DNA of 64,000 bases from Actinomadura mexicana (GTDB lineage: Bacteria; Actinomycetota; Actinomycetes; Streptosporangiales; Streptosporangiaceae), in contig NZ_FZNP01000011.1 of the NCBI RefSeq assembly GCF_900188105.1, forward strand, positions 124,001-188,000, written 5' to 3'. The notes under the pieces are model-generated. The model saw only the letters and a program-made list of their open reading frames with translations, made no database searches and was not told the DNA's origin. Positions within the stretch are counted from its first letter, which is position 1. The number at the start of each line of letters is the position of its first letter. Positions 7,818-15,725 of this stretch are shown in pieces. The translations under genes and the position numbers were made by a program.

Positions 7818-8444
7818 GTGAAGAACGATGTGTGGCCGATGGTGCATGCGGAGCGCGCGGCGCTGATCGACGACCTCGCGCACCTGGATGCCGAGCGGTG
7901 GGAGGAGCCCTCGCTCTGCGACGGGTGGACGGTGCACGACGTGGTGGCGCACCTGATCGACACGGCCCGCACGACCCGCCTCGGTTTCGTCCTCCGTCTC
8001 GCTCAGGCGCGGTTCGACTTCGACCGTCAGAACACCCAGGGGGTTCAGCGCGAGCGTGGTCCCTCACCCCGGGAGACGCTGGAGCGGCTCCGCCAGGTGG
8101 CCTCGCGCACGTCCACCCCTCCGGCAGCGCTCGACAGCCGCCTGGTGGAAGAGGTCGTCCACGGCGAGGACATCCGCCGTCCTCTGGTCATCGTCCACGC
8201 CTATCCGCAGGAGGCGGTCGTCAGATCACTCCGCTACCAGGCCCGCACACCGGCGTCCTTCGGAGGGGCCAGGGAGTTGGCGGCCCGCTTCCGCCTGAAC
8301 GCGACGGACGCCGGCCTCGCGATCGGAGACGGCCCGGAGGTGAGCGGAACCGCACTCGCGCTGCTCTTGGCGATCTCCGGCCGGCGCGCGGCACTGCGCG
8401 ATCTCACCGGGCCGGGCGTCCCCATCCTGGCAACGTCCGCCTGA
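7818..8444 (+). CDS. maleylpyruvate isomerase family mycothiol-dependent-type protein (DinB-like)
   Basis: 208 residues of the TIGR03083/maleylpyruvate-isomerase-like DinB superfamily common in actinobacteria. It has WPMVHAERAALIDDLAHL, the metal-binding HDVVAHLIDTART segment, LVEEVVHGEDIRRPL and a C-terminal region ending LALLLAISGRRAAL. Members use mycothiol as thiol cofactor with a His-coordinated metal; the His of VVAHLID and of EVVHGEDI are present. The substrate is not predictable. GTG 7818 is preferred because GGAGGAG lies 5 nt upstream; a TTG at 7797 in the same frame is weaker. It is an intact gene between two pseudogene clusters. Confidence 0.88.
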   Translation: MKNDVWPMVHAERAALIDDLAHLDAERWEEPSLCDGWTVHDVVAHLIDTARTTRLGFVLRLAQARFDFDRQNTQGVQRERGPSPRETLERLRQVASRTSTPPAALDSRLVEEVVHGEDIRRPLVIVHAYPQEAVVRSLRYQARTPASFGGARELAARFRLNATDAGLAIGDGPEVSGTALALLLAISGRRAALRDLTGPGVPILATSA

Positions 8445-8528
8445 CGGTTCCGCTCTTCATGATCACGACTCGGTGACGGCCGTCAGAAATGGCGCTCTAT
8501 CGCAATTTCCAGTTTTTAGGCTTCCGCC

Positions 8529-8989
8529 GTGACCGCGCCGCCTGCCTCTGACGACGTCCCGAACGATCCCGCGCCGGCCGACCCGGGCTCCGCTCGATGG
8601 CCCCGCACCCCCGGTCGTTCCACCGGCCCCTGCGGGGGATCCGGTCCCGCCCGTCCCCGCCGGGCGCCGCACGAACCGGTTCGCGGTCACCGCCATGCGG
8701 CCCGGTGACGCCGGTACGGCCCCGGTCTGAAGCTCCACGTCGCGCCACCGGACCGGGGTACACAATGCACGGTGACAAGTACCCGGGGGACGGGGGCATG
8801 GAAGAAAAGGTGATCGAAGGCTGCACCAAGCGTGCCGGCAAGGTCTGGGGGGCGAACCCACCCACCGATATCGACGACACCGCCTAAGTGGCCCCGACCG
8901 AGGAAGCCTGGAAAGTCGGACGCCGATTGGTCATCTGCCTGGTCGAGGGCAGCCATGGACCCCTGAAGCGGTCCGTGGTCCCGCACTGA
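8529..8989 (+). pseudogene. DUF4190/septum-formation protein pseudogene
   Basis: A gene of the DUF4190 plus septum-formation-domain type, disabled at several points. From GTG 8529 it begins VTAPPASDDVPNDP. Near 8590 it shifts frame into a Pro-rich stretch ending GRRTNRFAVTAM, the start of the DUF4190 helix. The two transmembrane helices are missing. The conserved C-terminus appears in a third frame (KVIEGCTKRAGKVWGA), with an in-frame TAA at 8885-8887. It then continues as TEEAWKVGRRLVICLVEG to a TGA at 8987. The intact relative at 35437-36417 has the same domain order. Confidence 0.65.
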
Positions 8990-9059
8990 CCCGACTCCGC
9001 TGGCCGGTGCGCCGACTCCGCCCAGCGCCGCCGGTGGCCACTCCCTTGTCGCCGAGCGC

Positions 9060-9310
9060 GGAGCACAGGCACGTGCAGCTGGCCGGTCTCAGCGGCATGT
9101 AGAGCGGCGTCGTCCGGGATGAAGTGCAGGATCGCGAGGAGGCTCAGCGCCACGGGCCGGCTCAGGTCGGGGGGCTCGCGCAGGTGGCCGGAACCGAGGA
9201 TCGCGCCGGGGTCGAGGATGTCGGCGTCCAGGCAGATGATCCTGCCCTCCCGGTGTGCTCGTGAGCGGGGCGCGGGCGTGCACCAGGACGATCGGGGCGT
9301 TGCCGGTGTG
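9060..9310 (-). pseudogene. DUF574 methyltransferase pseudogene
   Basis: On the minus strand one frame reads NAPIVLVHARAPLTSTPGG. After a frameshift near 9255 it continues as RIICLDADILDPGAILGSG and SRPVALSLLAILHFIPDD. These are consecutive conserved blocks of the PF04672 SAM methyltransferases, equivalent to VDNDPLVLTHAR, EADVRDPGAIL and RPVALMLMGILG in the intact gene at 3494-4282. The N-terminal ARIWNFLLGG block and C-terminal half are not recognisable. Confidence 0.6.
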
Positions 9311-9989
9311 CCCGCGGCGCATTGGCCGATGCGGGCGGGAGGCGGTGTCCCGGCGTCGGAGTTCCGTTGCCGGTAAGGCCTGAACGTGTCGAATCAAGCG
9401 CTTCGTAAATGCGGGTGAAGTCGCCTTGGATCTTGTTTCGGAGCGTATCACTTTCGATTGTGCGACCCCTCGGGCTCTTTCTTCCGCGAGGGCTGACGGT
9501 CTTGGGAAGACGGCCGGTCGGCTGGTGCCTCACCTTGTCCTGCACGCCACCCCGCGTCCTCTCGCCAGGTCAGAGGCGATGATCCTCGCGTCGCGAGCGG
9601 CCGCGCCGGCGTCGCGTAACCGGCATAGTCGACTTATGTGGCGAGATACACAGTCGGGACATGTGAAGAAAATAGCCTAAAGTGAACACCCTTTTCGGGG
9701 GTGGGGTGTCTCGATGGCGCGCTCGGTCCGGATTTCCGAAGAACTGGGCCCCGAGGATCTCGCAACAATCTACCTATGCCTTGCCATTGATCGTTGGGAA
9801 TTGGTTATAAGAAGAGAGTCCGCGCGGTTCTCTGAAAGGAGCGAAGCCGGATCGGGCGTACGTGCTTCCCCCAGGCGGGAGGGCCCCGACACGACGCTCA
9901 GCACCGATCTCCAGAGGCGTACCGGCCACTCTCGGCAGCCGAGCGAGGCGAGGGACGGCCGCCGCCCGCCAGGAAGGACGAAACCCCCG
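9311..9989. other. non-coding stretch upstream of the PKS operon
   Basis: No convincing gene. The stretch around 9760-9830 is clearly less GC-rich than its surroundings and contains TTGATC and TATAAG hexamers with suboptimal spacing, so it is the best place for the promoter of the polyketide operon. A short frame opening at 9714 (MARSVRISEELGPEDLATI) looks protein-like for ~35 codons, then becomes Arg/Pro-rich. I do not call it a gene. Confidence 0.4.
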
Positions 9990-10133
9990 ATGGCCCTCAC
10001 CCCCATGCCCCTCGAAACGCGCGCCTTCGAGGAGCACGACGCCCCCGCCCGCGATCGGACGCGGGCCGAGTCGGTCGCGCCGCCCATCCCGGACGGTCCG
10101 GTACCGGCCGGAAAGCGGGGCCAGGGAACGTGA
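9990..10133 (+). CDS. small protein at the head of the PKS operon
   Basis: A 47-codon frame (MALTPMPLETRAFEEHDAP...) that ends in a GTGA overlap with the cupin gene, so translation of the two could be coupled. AGGAAGG lies upstream but 12 nt from the ATG, which is long. The product is hydrophilic with no recognised domain or cysteines. It may be a real small gene or only a translated leader that drives cupin expression. I recognise no family. Confidence 0.4.
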   Translation: MALTPMPLETRAFEEHDAPARDRTRAESVAPPIPDGPVPAGKRGQGT

Positions 10134-10576
10134 CCGCTCTCGAAGCCGTCAAGGTCCGCGCCCGCGAGGTCGAACCGAACCAGCGGCTCGGCGGCACCAT
10201 CCGGATGTTGCTGTCGCCTGGCACGGCCCGGACGACGGCGGGCCTCATGGCGCTGCTCGAACTCCAGCCGGGGGAGCGCGTCAGCGAGCATTACCACCCG
10301 TACACCGATGAGCACGTCTACGTCTCCGACGGGTGCCTCGTTCTTGCCGTCAACGGCGCCGAGCAGGTCGTGAACGCCCGGGAGGCGGTGCTGATCCGCC
10401 GCGGTGCCCGGCACCGCTACGAGAACAGAAGCGACCGGCCGGTGACGGCCGTGCTGTTTCTCGGGCCGCTGGCCCCGAGCCCCGACATGGGCCATGTCGA
10501 GACCGCGGAGCCGCACGGCGATGGGCCGCCGCCGTCGGTGGACACGCCGCCGTCCGCCGCGGCGGAGCCGGCATGA
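10130..10576 (+). CDS. cupin-domain polyketide cluster protein (WhiE-ORFII/CurC-like)
   Basis: 148 residues with a single cupin barrel. The metal-binding motif HYHPYTDEHVYVSDG (HxHx4E type) and the second-motif GARHRYENRSDRP are visible. Cupins of this kind are conserved in spore-pigment and other aromatic type II PKS clusters (WhiE ORFII, CurC), where they are thought to assist cyclisation or folding of the polyketide. The acidic/Pro-rich tail after residue ~115 is not part of the barrel. GTG 10130 overlaps the small upstream ORF, and the stop overlaps the KS-alpha ATG. Confidence 0.85.
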   Translation: MTALEAVKVRAREVEPNQRLGGTIRMLLSPGTARTTAGLMALLELQPGERVSEHYHPYTDEHVYVSDGCLVLAVNGAEQVVNAREAVLIRRGARHRYENRSDRPVTAVLFLGPLAPSPDMGHVETAEPHGDGPPPSVDTPPSAAAEPA

Positions 10577-11856
10577 GCGGGCGGCCGGCCCGCCCTGTGG
10601 CGATCACCGGGATCGGGGTCCTGACGCCGGGCGCCCCGGGCACGAGCGGTTTCTGGGACACCGTCACCGGCGGCAGGCCCACCTTCCGCACGATCACCGT
10701 GTTCGATCCCGGGCCGTACCGGTCCCGGATGGCGGCGGAGATCGACTTCGACGCCGGAAGGCACGGGCTGACGCCCCGGCAGCGGCGCCGGATGGACCGC
10801 GCCGCCCAGTTCGCCCTGGTCACCGCGCGGGAGGCGCTGGCCGCCTGCGGGCTCCGGTCCGGCGACCTCGACCCGGCCCGCACCGGCGTCGTCGTCGGCA
10901 GCGCGGTCGGCTGCACCGTCTCGCTCGAACGCGAGTACAGCGTGGTCAGCGACAGCGGCCGCCTCGCGGTGGTGGATCCGTCCTACGGCTCGCCGCACCT
11001 GCCCGACTACCTCGTCCCGACGTCCCTGGTCCGCGAGGTCGCCTGGGACGTCGGCGCGGAGGGGCCCGCCTGCATGGTCTCGACCGGATGCACCTCCGGA
11101 CTGGACGCCGTCGCGCACGGTGTGGAGATCATCCGCGAGGGCGCCGCGGACGTGGTGCTGGCGGGGGCGTGCGAGGCGCCCATCTCCCCGATCACGGTGG
11201 CCTGCTTCGACGCGATCCGGGCGACGTCCCCGGACAACGACGACCCCGAGCGCGCCTGCCGCCCCTTCGACGCCACCCGGGCGGGGTTCGTGCTCGGCGA
11301 GGGCGCGGCGATGCTGGTGCTGGAGGACGCCGCGGCGGCCCACGCGCGGGGCGCGCGCGTGCACGCGGAGATCCGCGGGTTCGCGTCCCGGAGCAACGCC
11401 TACCACATGACCGGGCTGCGGCCCGACGGTGCCGAGATGGCGGCGGCGATCAGAACGGCCCTGGACGAGGCGGACGTCCCCGCGGACGGTGTCGACTACA
11501 TCAATGCGCACGGGTCGGGAACCAGGCAGAACGACCGGCACGAGACGGCCGCCTTCAAACTCGCGCTCGGCCCGGAGCACGCCTACCGGCTGCCGGTCAG
11601 CTCCATCAAGTCGGTGGTGGGCCACTCGCTCGGCGCGATCGGCGCGATCGAGGTGGCGGCGAGCGCGCTGGCGATCGAGCACGACATCGTCCCGCCCACC
11701 GCGAACCTCCGGCATCGCGATCCCGAATGCGACCTGGACTACGTTCCGGTGACGGCACGCGAGCAGCGGGTCGACACGGTGCTCACGGTCGGCAGCGGGT
11801 TCGGCGGTTTCCAGAGCGCCATGGTGCTCAGCGCCCCGGGAAGGTGGCCGGGATGA
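10573..11856 (+). CDS. type II PKS ketosynthase alpha (KS-alpha)
   Basis: 427 residues of beta-ketoacyl synthase. The active-site Cys is at about residue 173 in VSTGCTSGLDA, with the catalytic histidines in NAHGSGT and VVGHSLGA. With KS-beta it forms the heterodimer that elongates a malonyl-derived poly-beta-ketone on the ACP. The start ATG overlaps the cupin stop, and the stop overlaps the KS-beta start (ATGA), giving tight stoichiometric coupling. The FDP/HGLTPRQRRRMDRAAQFAL N-terminal features are those of aromatic, not fatty-acid, synthases. Confidence 0.96.
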   Translation: MSGRPARPVAITGIGVLTPGAPGTSGFWDTVTGGRPTFRTITVFDPGPYRSRMAAEIDFDAGRHGLTPRQRRRMDRAAQFALVTAREALAACGLRSGDLDPARTGVVVGSAVGCTVSLEREYSVVSDSGRLAVVDPSYGSPHLPDYLVPTSLVREVAWDVGAEGPACMVSTGCTSGLDAVAHGVEIIREGAADVVLAGACEAPISPITVACFDAIRATSPDNDDPERACRPFDATRAGFVLGEGAAMLVLEDAAAAHARGARVHAEIRGFASRSNAYHMTGLRPDGAEMAAAIRTALDEADVPADGVDYINAHGSGTRQNDRHETAAFKLALGPEHAYRLPVSSIKSVVGHSLGAIGAIEVAASALAIEHDIVPPTANLRHRDPECDLDYVPVTAREQRVDTVLTVGSGFGGFQSAMVLSAPGRWPG

Positions 11857-13187
11857 CCGGGGCCCCGACGGCCGCCGAGGACGACCAGGCGGTCATCACC
11901 GGGCTCGGCGTGGTCTCCCCGAGCGGCCTGGGCGCCGAGCGGCACTGGGAGGCGACGCTCACCGGCCGCGTCGCGATCGGGCCCATCACCCGGTTCGACC
12001 CGAGCGGCTACCCGGCCCGGCTCTCCGGCGAGGTCCGCGGCTTCGTTCCGCGCGACCACCTCCCGGGACGGCTGCTGCCGCAGACCGACCGCCTCACCCA
12101 GCTGGCGCTGACCGCCGCCGAATGGGCGGTCAACGACGCCGGGCTGTCGCCGTCCCCCGAGGAGTCGCTGCTGTACGGCGTCGTGCTGGCCAACTCGGCA
12201 GGCGGGTTCGAGTTCGGTGAGAACGAACTGCGCAAGCTGTGGTCGATGGGGCCGAAGAAGGTCAGCGCCTACCAGTCGTACGCGTGGTTCTACGCGGTCA
12301 ACACCGGTCAGATCTCCATCCGCCACGGGCTGCGCGGCCCCTGCGGCGTCCTCGTGAGCGGTCAGGCCGGCGGTCTGGACGCGATCGGGCAGGCGTGCCG
12401 TGTGCTGCGCAAGGGCGCCGTCGGCGTGCTGACCGGGGGATTCGAGGCCCCGGTGTGCTCGTGGGGGGTGACCGCGATGTCGGCCGGCCGGGACGCGCCG
12501 ACCGCTCCGCAGGTGTCCGCGGGCGACGACCCGGCGACCGCCTACCGCCCCTTCGCCGCCGACGCCTCCGGGCATGTGATCGCCGAAGGCGGCGCGATCC
12601 TCGTCCTGGAACGCGAGCGCCATGCCCGCGCCCGCGGCGCCCGGCACCGGTACGGGCGGGTCGCCGGGTACGCCGCGACGATGGACCCGCCGCCGGGATC
12701 GAGCCGCCCGGCGACGCTGCGCAACGCCGCCGCGCTCGCCCTCGCCGAGGCCGGTGTCGCCCCGGAGCGGATCGACGTGGTGTTCGCGGACGCCGCGGGC
12801 AGCACGATGCGCGACCGCGCCGAGGCCGAGGCGCTCACCGGGCTGTTCGGCGCCGGCGGCGTGCCGGTGACGGCGCCCAAGGCGATGACCGGGCGGATGT
12901 CGGCGGGCGGCGCCGCCGTCGACGTCGCGACCTGCCTGCTGGCCATGCGCGACGGGATGATCCCGCCGACCGCGGACGTGCGGGCCGATCCGTCCTACGG
13001 ACTCGACCTGGTCACCGGACGCCCCCGTCCCGCCCGCATCGACCACGCGCTGATCCTGGCGCGCGGCGAGGGCGGGTTCAACAGCGCACTCGTCCTGGCC
13101 GCGTGCCCGCGCCAAACCCCGCCCGCGGCCGAACCACGTGGTGAACGGGCTCCCCGCGCCCTTCCCGGAACCGAACCCAGGAGCTGA
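11853..13187 (+). CDS. type II PKS chain-length factor (KS-beta)
   Basis: 444 residues, homologous to KS-alpha but with the active-site Cys replaced by Gln (about residue 171, in VSGQAGGLDAIG). That replacement is the diagnostic feature of chain-length factors, which decarboxylate malonyl-ACP and set polyketide length. The family VITGLGVVSPSGLG N-terminus and C-terminal GGFNSALVLA are present. It overlaps KS-alpha by 4 bp and ends 1 bp before the ACP start codon. The chain length cannot be told by eye. Grouping with pentangular/spore-pigment factors would be expected from the cluster composition. Confidence 0.95.
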   Translation: MTGAPTAAEDDQAVITGLGVVSPSGLGAERHWEATLTGRVAIGPITRFDPSGYPARLSGEVRGFVPRDHLPGRLLPQTDRLTQLALTAAEWAVNDAGLSPSPEESLLYGVVLANSAGGFEFGENELRKLWSMGPKKVSAYQSYAWFYAVNTGQISIRHGLRGPCGVLVSGQAGGLDAIGQACRVLRKGAVGVLTGGFEAPVCSWGVTAMSAGRDAPTAPQVSAGDDPATAYRPFAADASGHVIAEGGAILVLERERHARARGARHRYGRVAGYAATMDPPPGSSRPATLRNAAALALAEAGVAPERIDVVFADAAGSTMRDRAEAEALTGLFGAGGVPVTAPKAMTGRMSAGGAAVDVATCLLAMRDGMIPPTADVRADPSYGLDLVTGRPRPARIDHALILARGEGGFNSALVLAACPRQTPPAAEPRGERAPRALPGTEPRS

Positions 13188-13188
13188 C

Positions 13189-13467
13189 ATGGCCCAAGAA
13201 CGCCCGATAACCCTGACCGACCTGGTGCTCGTCCTCCGCGACTGCGCCGGGGAGGACGAAGGCGTCGACCTCGCCGGCGACATCGCCGACCGCGCGTTCA
13301 CCGACCTCGGCTACGACTCCGTCGCGATGATGGAGGTCTCCGCGCGGATGGTCGAGCGCTTCGGCCTGGAACTCGACGAGGACAGGCTGTTCACCCTGGG
13401 GACGCCCGCCGAGATGCTCCGCTGCCTCAACCAGGCCGCGGCGGGGGACGGGGAGGCCCGGCGATGA
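13189..13467 (+). CDS. type II PKS acyl carrier protein
   Basis: 92 residues; the phosphopantetheine attachment Ser is at about residue 44 in LGYDSVAMMEV. Helix I carries LTDLVLVLRDCAGED. It carries the growing polyketide for KS-alpha/KS-beta. ATG 13189 is chosen because AGGAG sits 5 nt upstream and length then matches the family; a GTG 51 bp upstream is in frame but lies inside the KS-beta gene. It overlaps the aromatase/cyclase start by 4 bp. Confidence 0.95.
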   Translation: MAQERPITLTDLVLVLRDCAGEDEGVDLAGDIADRAFTDLGYDSVAMMEVSARMVERFGLELDEDRLFTLGTPAEMLRCLNQAAAGDGEARR

Positions 13468-14969
13468 CCGTGAGCACCGACAACCAGGTCCTGGTGGACG
13501 CGCCCATGGAGATGGTGTGGGAGCACACCAACGACGTGGCGGGGTGGCCGGAGCTGTTCACCGAGTACGCCGCCGTGGAGATCATCGAGCGGGACGGCCC
13601 CTCGGTGATGTTCCGGCTCACCACCCACCCGGACGAGCAGGGCAACGTCTGGTCGTGGGTGTCGCGGCGCACCCCCGATCCCGAGACCCGCACCGTCCGC
13701 GCCCACCGGGTGGAGACCGGGCCGTTCGCGTTCATGAACATCTGCTGGGAGTACCGCCAGCAGGCGGCGGGCGTACTGATGCGGTGGACGCAGGAGTTCG
13801 CGATGAAGCCGGACTCTCCGATCGGCGACGACGCGATGCGCGACCGCATCAACCGCGGCACCGCCGAGCAGATGGCGCACATCAAGGCGGTCCTGGAGGA
13901 TCGTGCCCGGAAGGCCCCCGGCAAGGACGGACCAGGCGCGTACGGGCCCGGCGACCTCCACGCGCAGCGCCTGCTGTATCTGACGTGCGGGATGCGGCTG
14001 GCCGCGGTGGTGAGCACGCTGGCGGAACTGGGCGTCGCGGATCTGACCGCGTCCGGGCCGCGTTCCGTCACCGAACTGGCCGCGGCCACCGGTACCGTCC
14101 CGGACGCGCTCTACCGCCTGCTGCGCTGCGCCGCCTCCGTCGGGATCCTGGAGGAGCAGCCGGACGGACGGTTCGCGGGCACACCGCTGGGCGACGGCCT
14201 GCGCGCCGACGACCCCTACAGCCTGCTGCCCCTGGTCCTGCACAGCACGCGGTCGTTCGTGACGAAGCCGTTCGGGGCGCTGGCGCACAGCATCCGCACC
14301 GGCGAACCGGCGACGGTCCCGACGCTGGGCACCGACATCTGGCGCTATTTCGCCGGCAACCCCGAGGACGGCGCCCGCTTCGACCACACCATGACCACGC
14401 TGGGCCGCTGGGAGACCGAACGGCACCTGGACGTCGTCGGGCCCGAGCGGTTCGGCCGGATCGCCGACCTCGGCGGCGGGCAGGGCCACTTCCTCGCGGC
14501 CGCGCTGCGGCGGGCGCCGGACGCGTCGGGCGTGCTGTTCGAACGGCCGGGCGCCGTCGAGGCCGCGGCGGAGGTGCTCGACGCCCAGGGGGTCGCCGAG
14601 CGCGTCACCCGGATCGCCGGCGACTTCTTCACCGACCCGCTGCCGGACGACTGCGACGCGTACGTGCTCAAGGCCGTCCTGCACAACTGGCCGGACGAGC
14701 GGGCCGTCGAGCTGCTGACCGCCGTCCGCGGGGCGATCGAGGACCGCCGCGCGGCGCGGCTGTTCATCGTCGAGCACGTGGTGGCGGAGGGGAACCGATG
14801 GGACCACGCCAAGTTCCTCGACCTCGACATGCTCGTGCTGTTCGGCGGCCGGGAGCGGAGGCACGGGGAGTGGCGGCGGCTGCTGGCACGGTGCGGTTTC
14901 GCGCTGGTCGCCCCTCCTCGGGAGGGGCACTGGACCGTTCTGGAATGCCGCCCCGTGGAGGCCGAGTGA
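13464..14969 (+). CDS. bifunctional aromatase/cyclase - O-methyltransferase, TcmN-like
   Basis: 501 residues in two parts. Residues 1-150 are a START-fold polyketide aromatase/cyclase (DNQVLVDAPMEMVWEHTND, EYRQQAAGVLMRW, MKPDSPI), which folds and aromatises the first rings. Residues ~165-500 are a class I O-methyltransferase with a dimerisation N-domain (GMRLAAVVSTLAELG), SAM motif IADLGGGQGHFLAAALR and the VLKAVLHNWPDERA catalytic region. The same two-domain order occurs in TcmN of tetracenomycin biosynthesis. It predicts a non-reduced, methylated polycyclic product. It is coupled to the ACP gene by overlap. Confidence 0.93.
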   Translation: MTVSTDNQVLVDAPMEMVWEHTNDVAGWPELFTEYAAVEIIERDGPSVMFRLTTHPDEQGNVWSWVSRRTPDPETRTVRAHRVETGPFAFMNICWEYRQQAAGVLMRWTQEFAMKPDSPIGDDAMRDRINRGTAEQMAHIKAVLEDRARKAPGKDGPGAYGPGDLHAQRLLYLTCGMRLAAVVSTLAELGVADLTASGPRSVTELAAATGTVPDALYRLLRCAASVGILEEQPDGRFAGTPLGDGLRADDPYSLLPLVLHSTRSFVTKPFGALAHSIRTGEPATVPTLGTDIWRYFAGNPEDGARFDHTMTTLGRWETERHLDVVGPERFGRIADLGGGQGHFLAAALRRAPDASGVLFERPGAVEAAAEVLDAQGVAERVTRIAGDFFTDPLPDDCDAYVLKAVLHNWPDERAVELLTAVRGAIEDRRAARLFIVEHVVAEGNRWDHAKFLDLDMLVLFGGRERRHGEWRRLLARCGFALVAPPREGHWTVLECRPVEAE

Positions 14970-15020
14970 CCGGGCGCCGGTGACCCGGGCCCGCCGACCC
15001 CGACGTCAAGGAGGACGAGC

Positions 15021-15725
15021 ATGCTTCCCCAAGCCCCGCCCCCGACCCACCGGGCGGTCATGATCCGGAAGATCGCGCCCGGTGACCGGGACGCGGTCGC
15101 GGCGGTGTTCCGCGAGCACGACCGCACCGACCTGCCCCGCCGCATCGGCGTCACCCGCCGCACTCTGCTGACCTTCCACGACCTGTACATCCACCTGGTC
15201 GAAGGAGACGCGTCGTTCGAGAAGGCCCTGTACGCCGCGGGCGACGACCCCGGATTCCGCGATATCAACGCCAGACTCGCCACGCTGCTGGTCCCTTACG
15301 ACAGGGACCGCCCGGCCATGCGCCAGGCACAGGCCGAGGAGTTCTACCACTGGTCGGACGACCGGCCGCAGGCGACGTACCGGCTGCTGCTGGAGATCCG
15401 CGTGGACGAGGCGCGCAGCGCGGAGTTCGAATGGACCTGGCGCCGGATGGCCGCCGTCGCCGCCCGCGATCCGGGGTACATCACCCAGTCGCTGTCGCGC
15501 GACCTCACCGACCCCGGCACCTACCACCTGATCAGCGACTGGACCGACGAGGACGCCCACGAGCGCTTCCTCGCCTCACCCGGGCACCGGGCGCTCGCCG
15601 CCGCGCTCCGCGACCTTGACGCCAAGGTCCGCGCGACACGCACGCGCATCAGCGCCCACCGCCCCGGCCCGGCCGAGGACCACCGGACGGCCGGGGCGTC
15701 CCAGACCGGGCAGGAGGAGCGATGA
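15021..15725 (+). CDS. TcmI-like polyketide cyclase with C-terminal ABM-like domain
   Basis: 234 residues. The N-terminal half is a TcmI-family (Polyketide_cyc) second/third-ring cyclase: DRDAVAAVFREHDRTDLP, GVTRRTLLTFHDLYIHLVE, with the DPGFRDINARLATLLVPY segment. The C-terminal ~100 residues resemble an antibiotic-biosynthesis-monooxygenase/SchA-CurD-type ferredoxin-like barrel (RLLLEIRVDEARSAEFEW, HLISDWTDEDAHERFLAS). A cyclase plus oxygenase-like domain in one chain could close and oxidise late rings. The start has AAGGAGG 7 nt upstream, and the stop overlaps the P450 start. Confidence 0.88.
   Translation: MLPQAPPPTHRAVMIRKIAPGDRDAVAAVFREHDRTDLPRRIGVTRRTLLTFHDLYIHLVEGDASFEKALYAAGDDPGFRDINARLATLLVPYDRDRPAMRQAQAEEFYHWSDDRPQATYRLLLEIRVDEARSAEFEWTWRRMAAVAARDPGYITQSLSRDLTDPGTYHLISDWTDEDAHERFLASPGHRALAAALRDLDAKVRATRTRISAHRPGPAEDHRTAGASQTGQEER

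Noticed and set aside
9714..9989. Upstream part of a 139-codon frame before the PKS operon as a regulator gene
   Set aside because: After ~35 plausible codons the sequence is Arg/Pro/Gly shadow-like; no HTH or known regulator motif such as SARP or LuxR.
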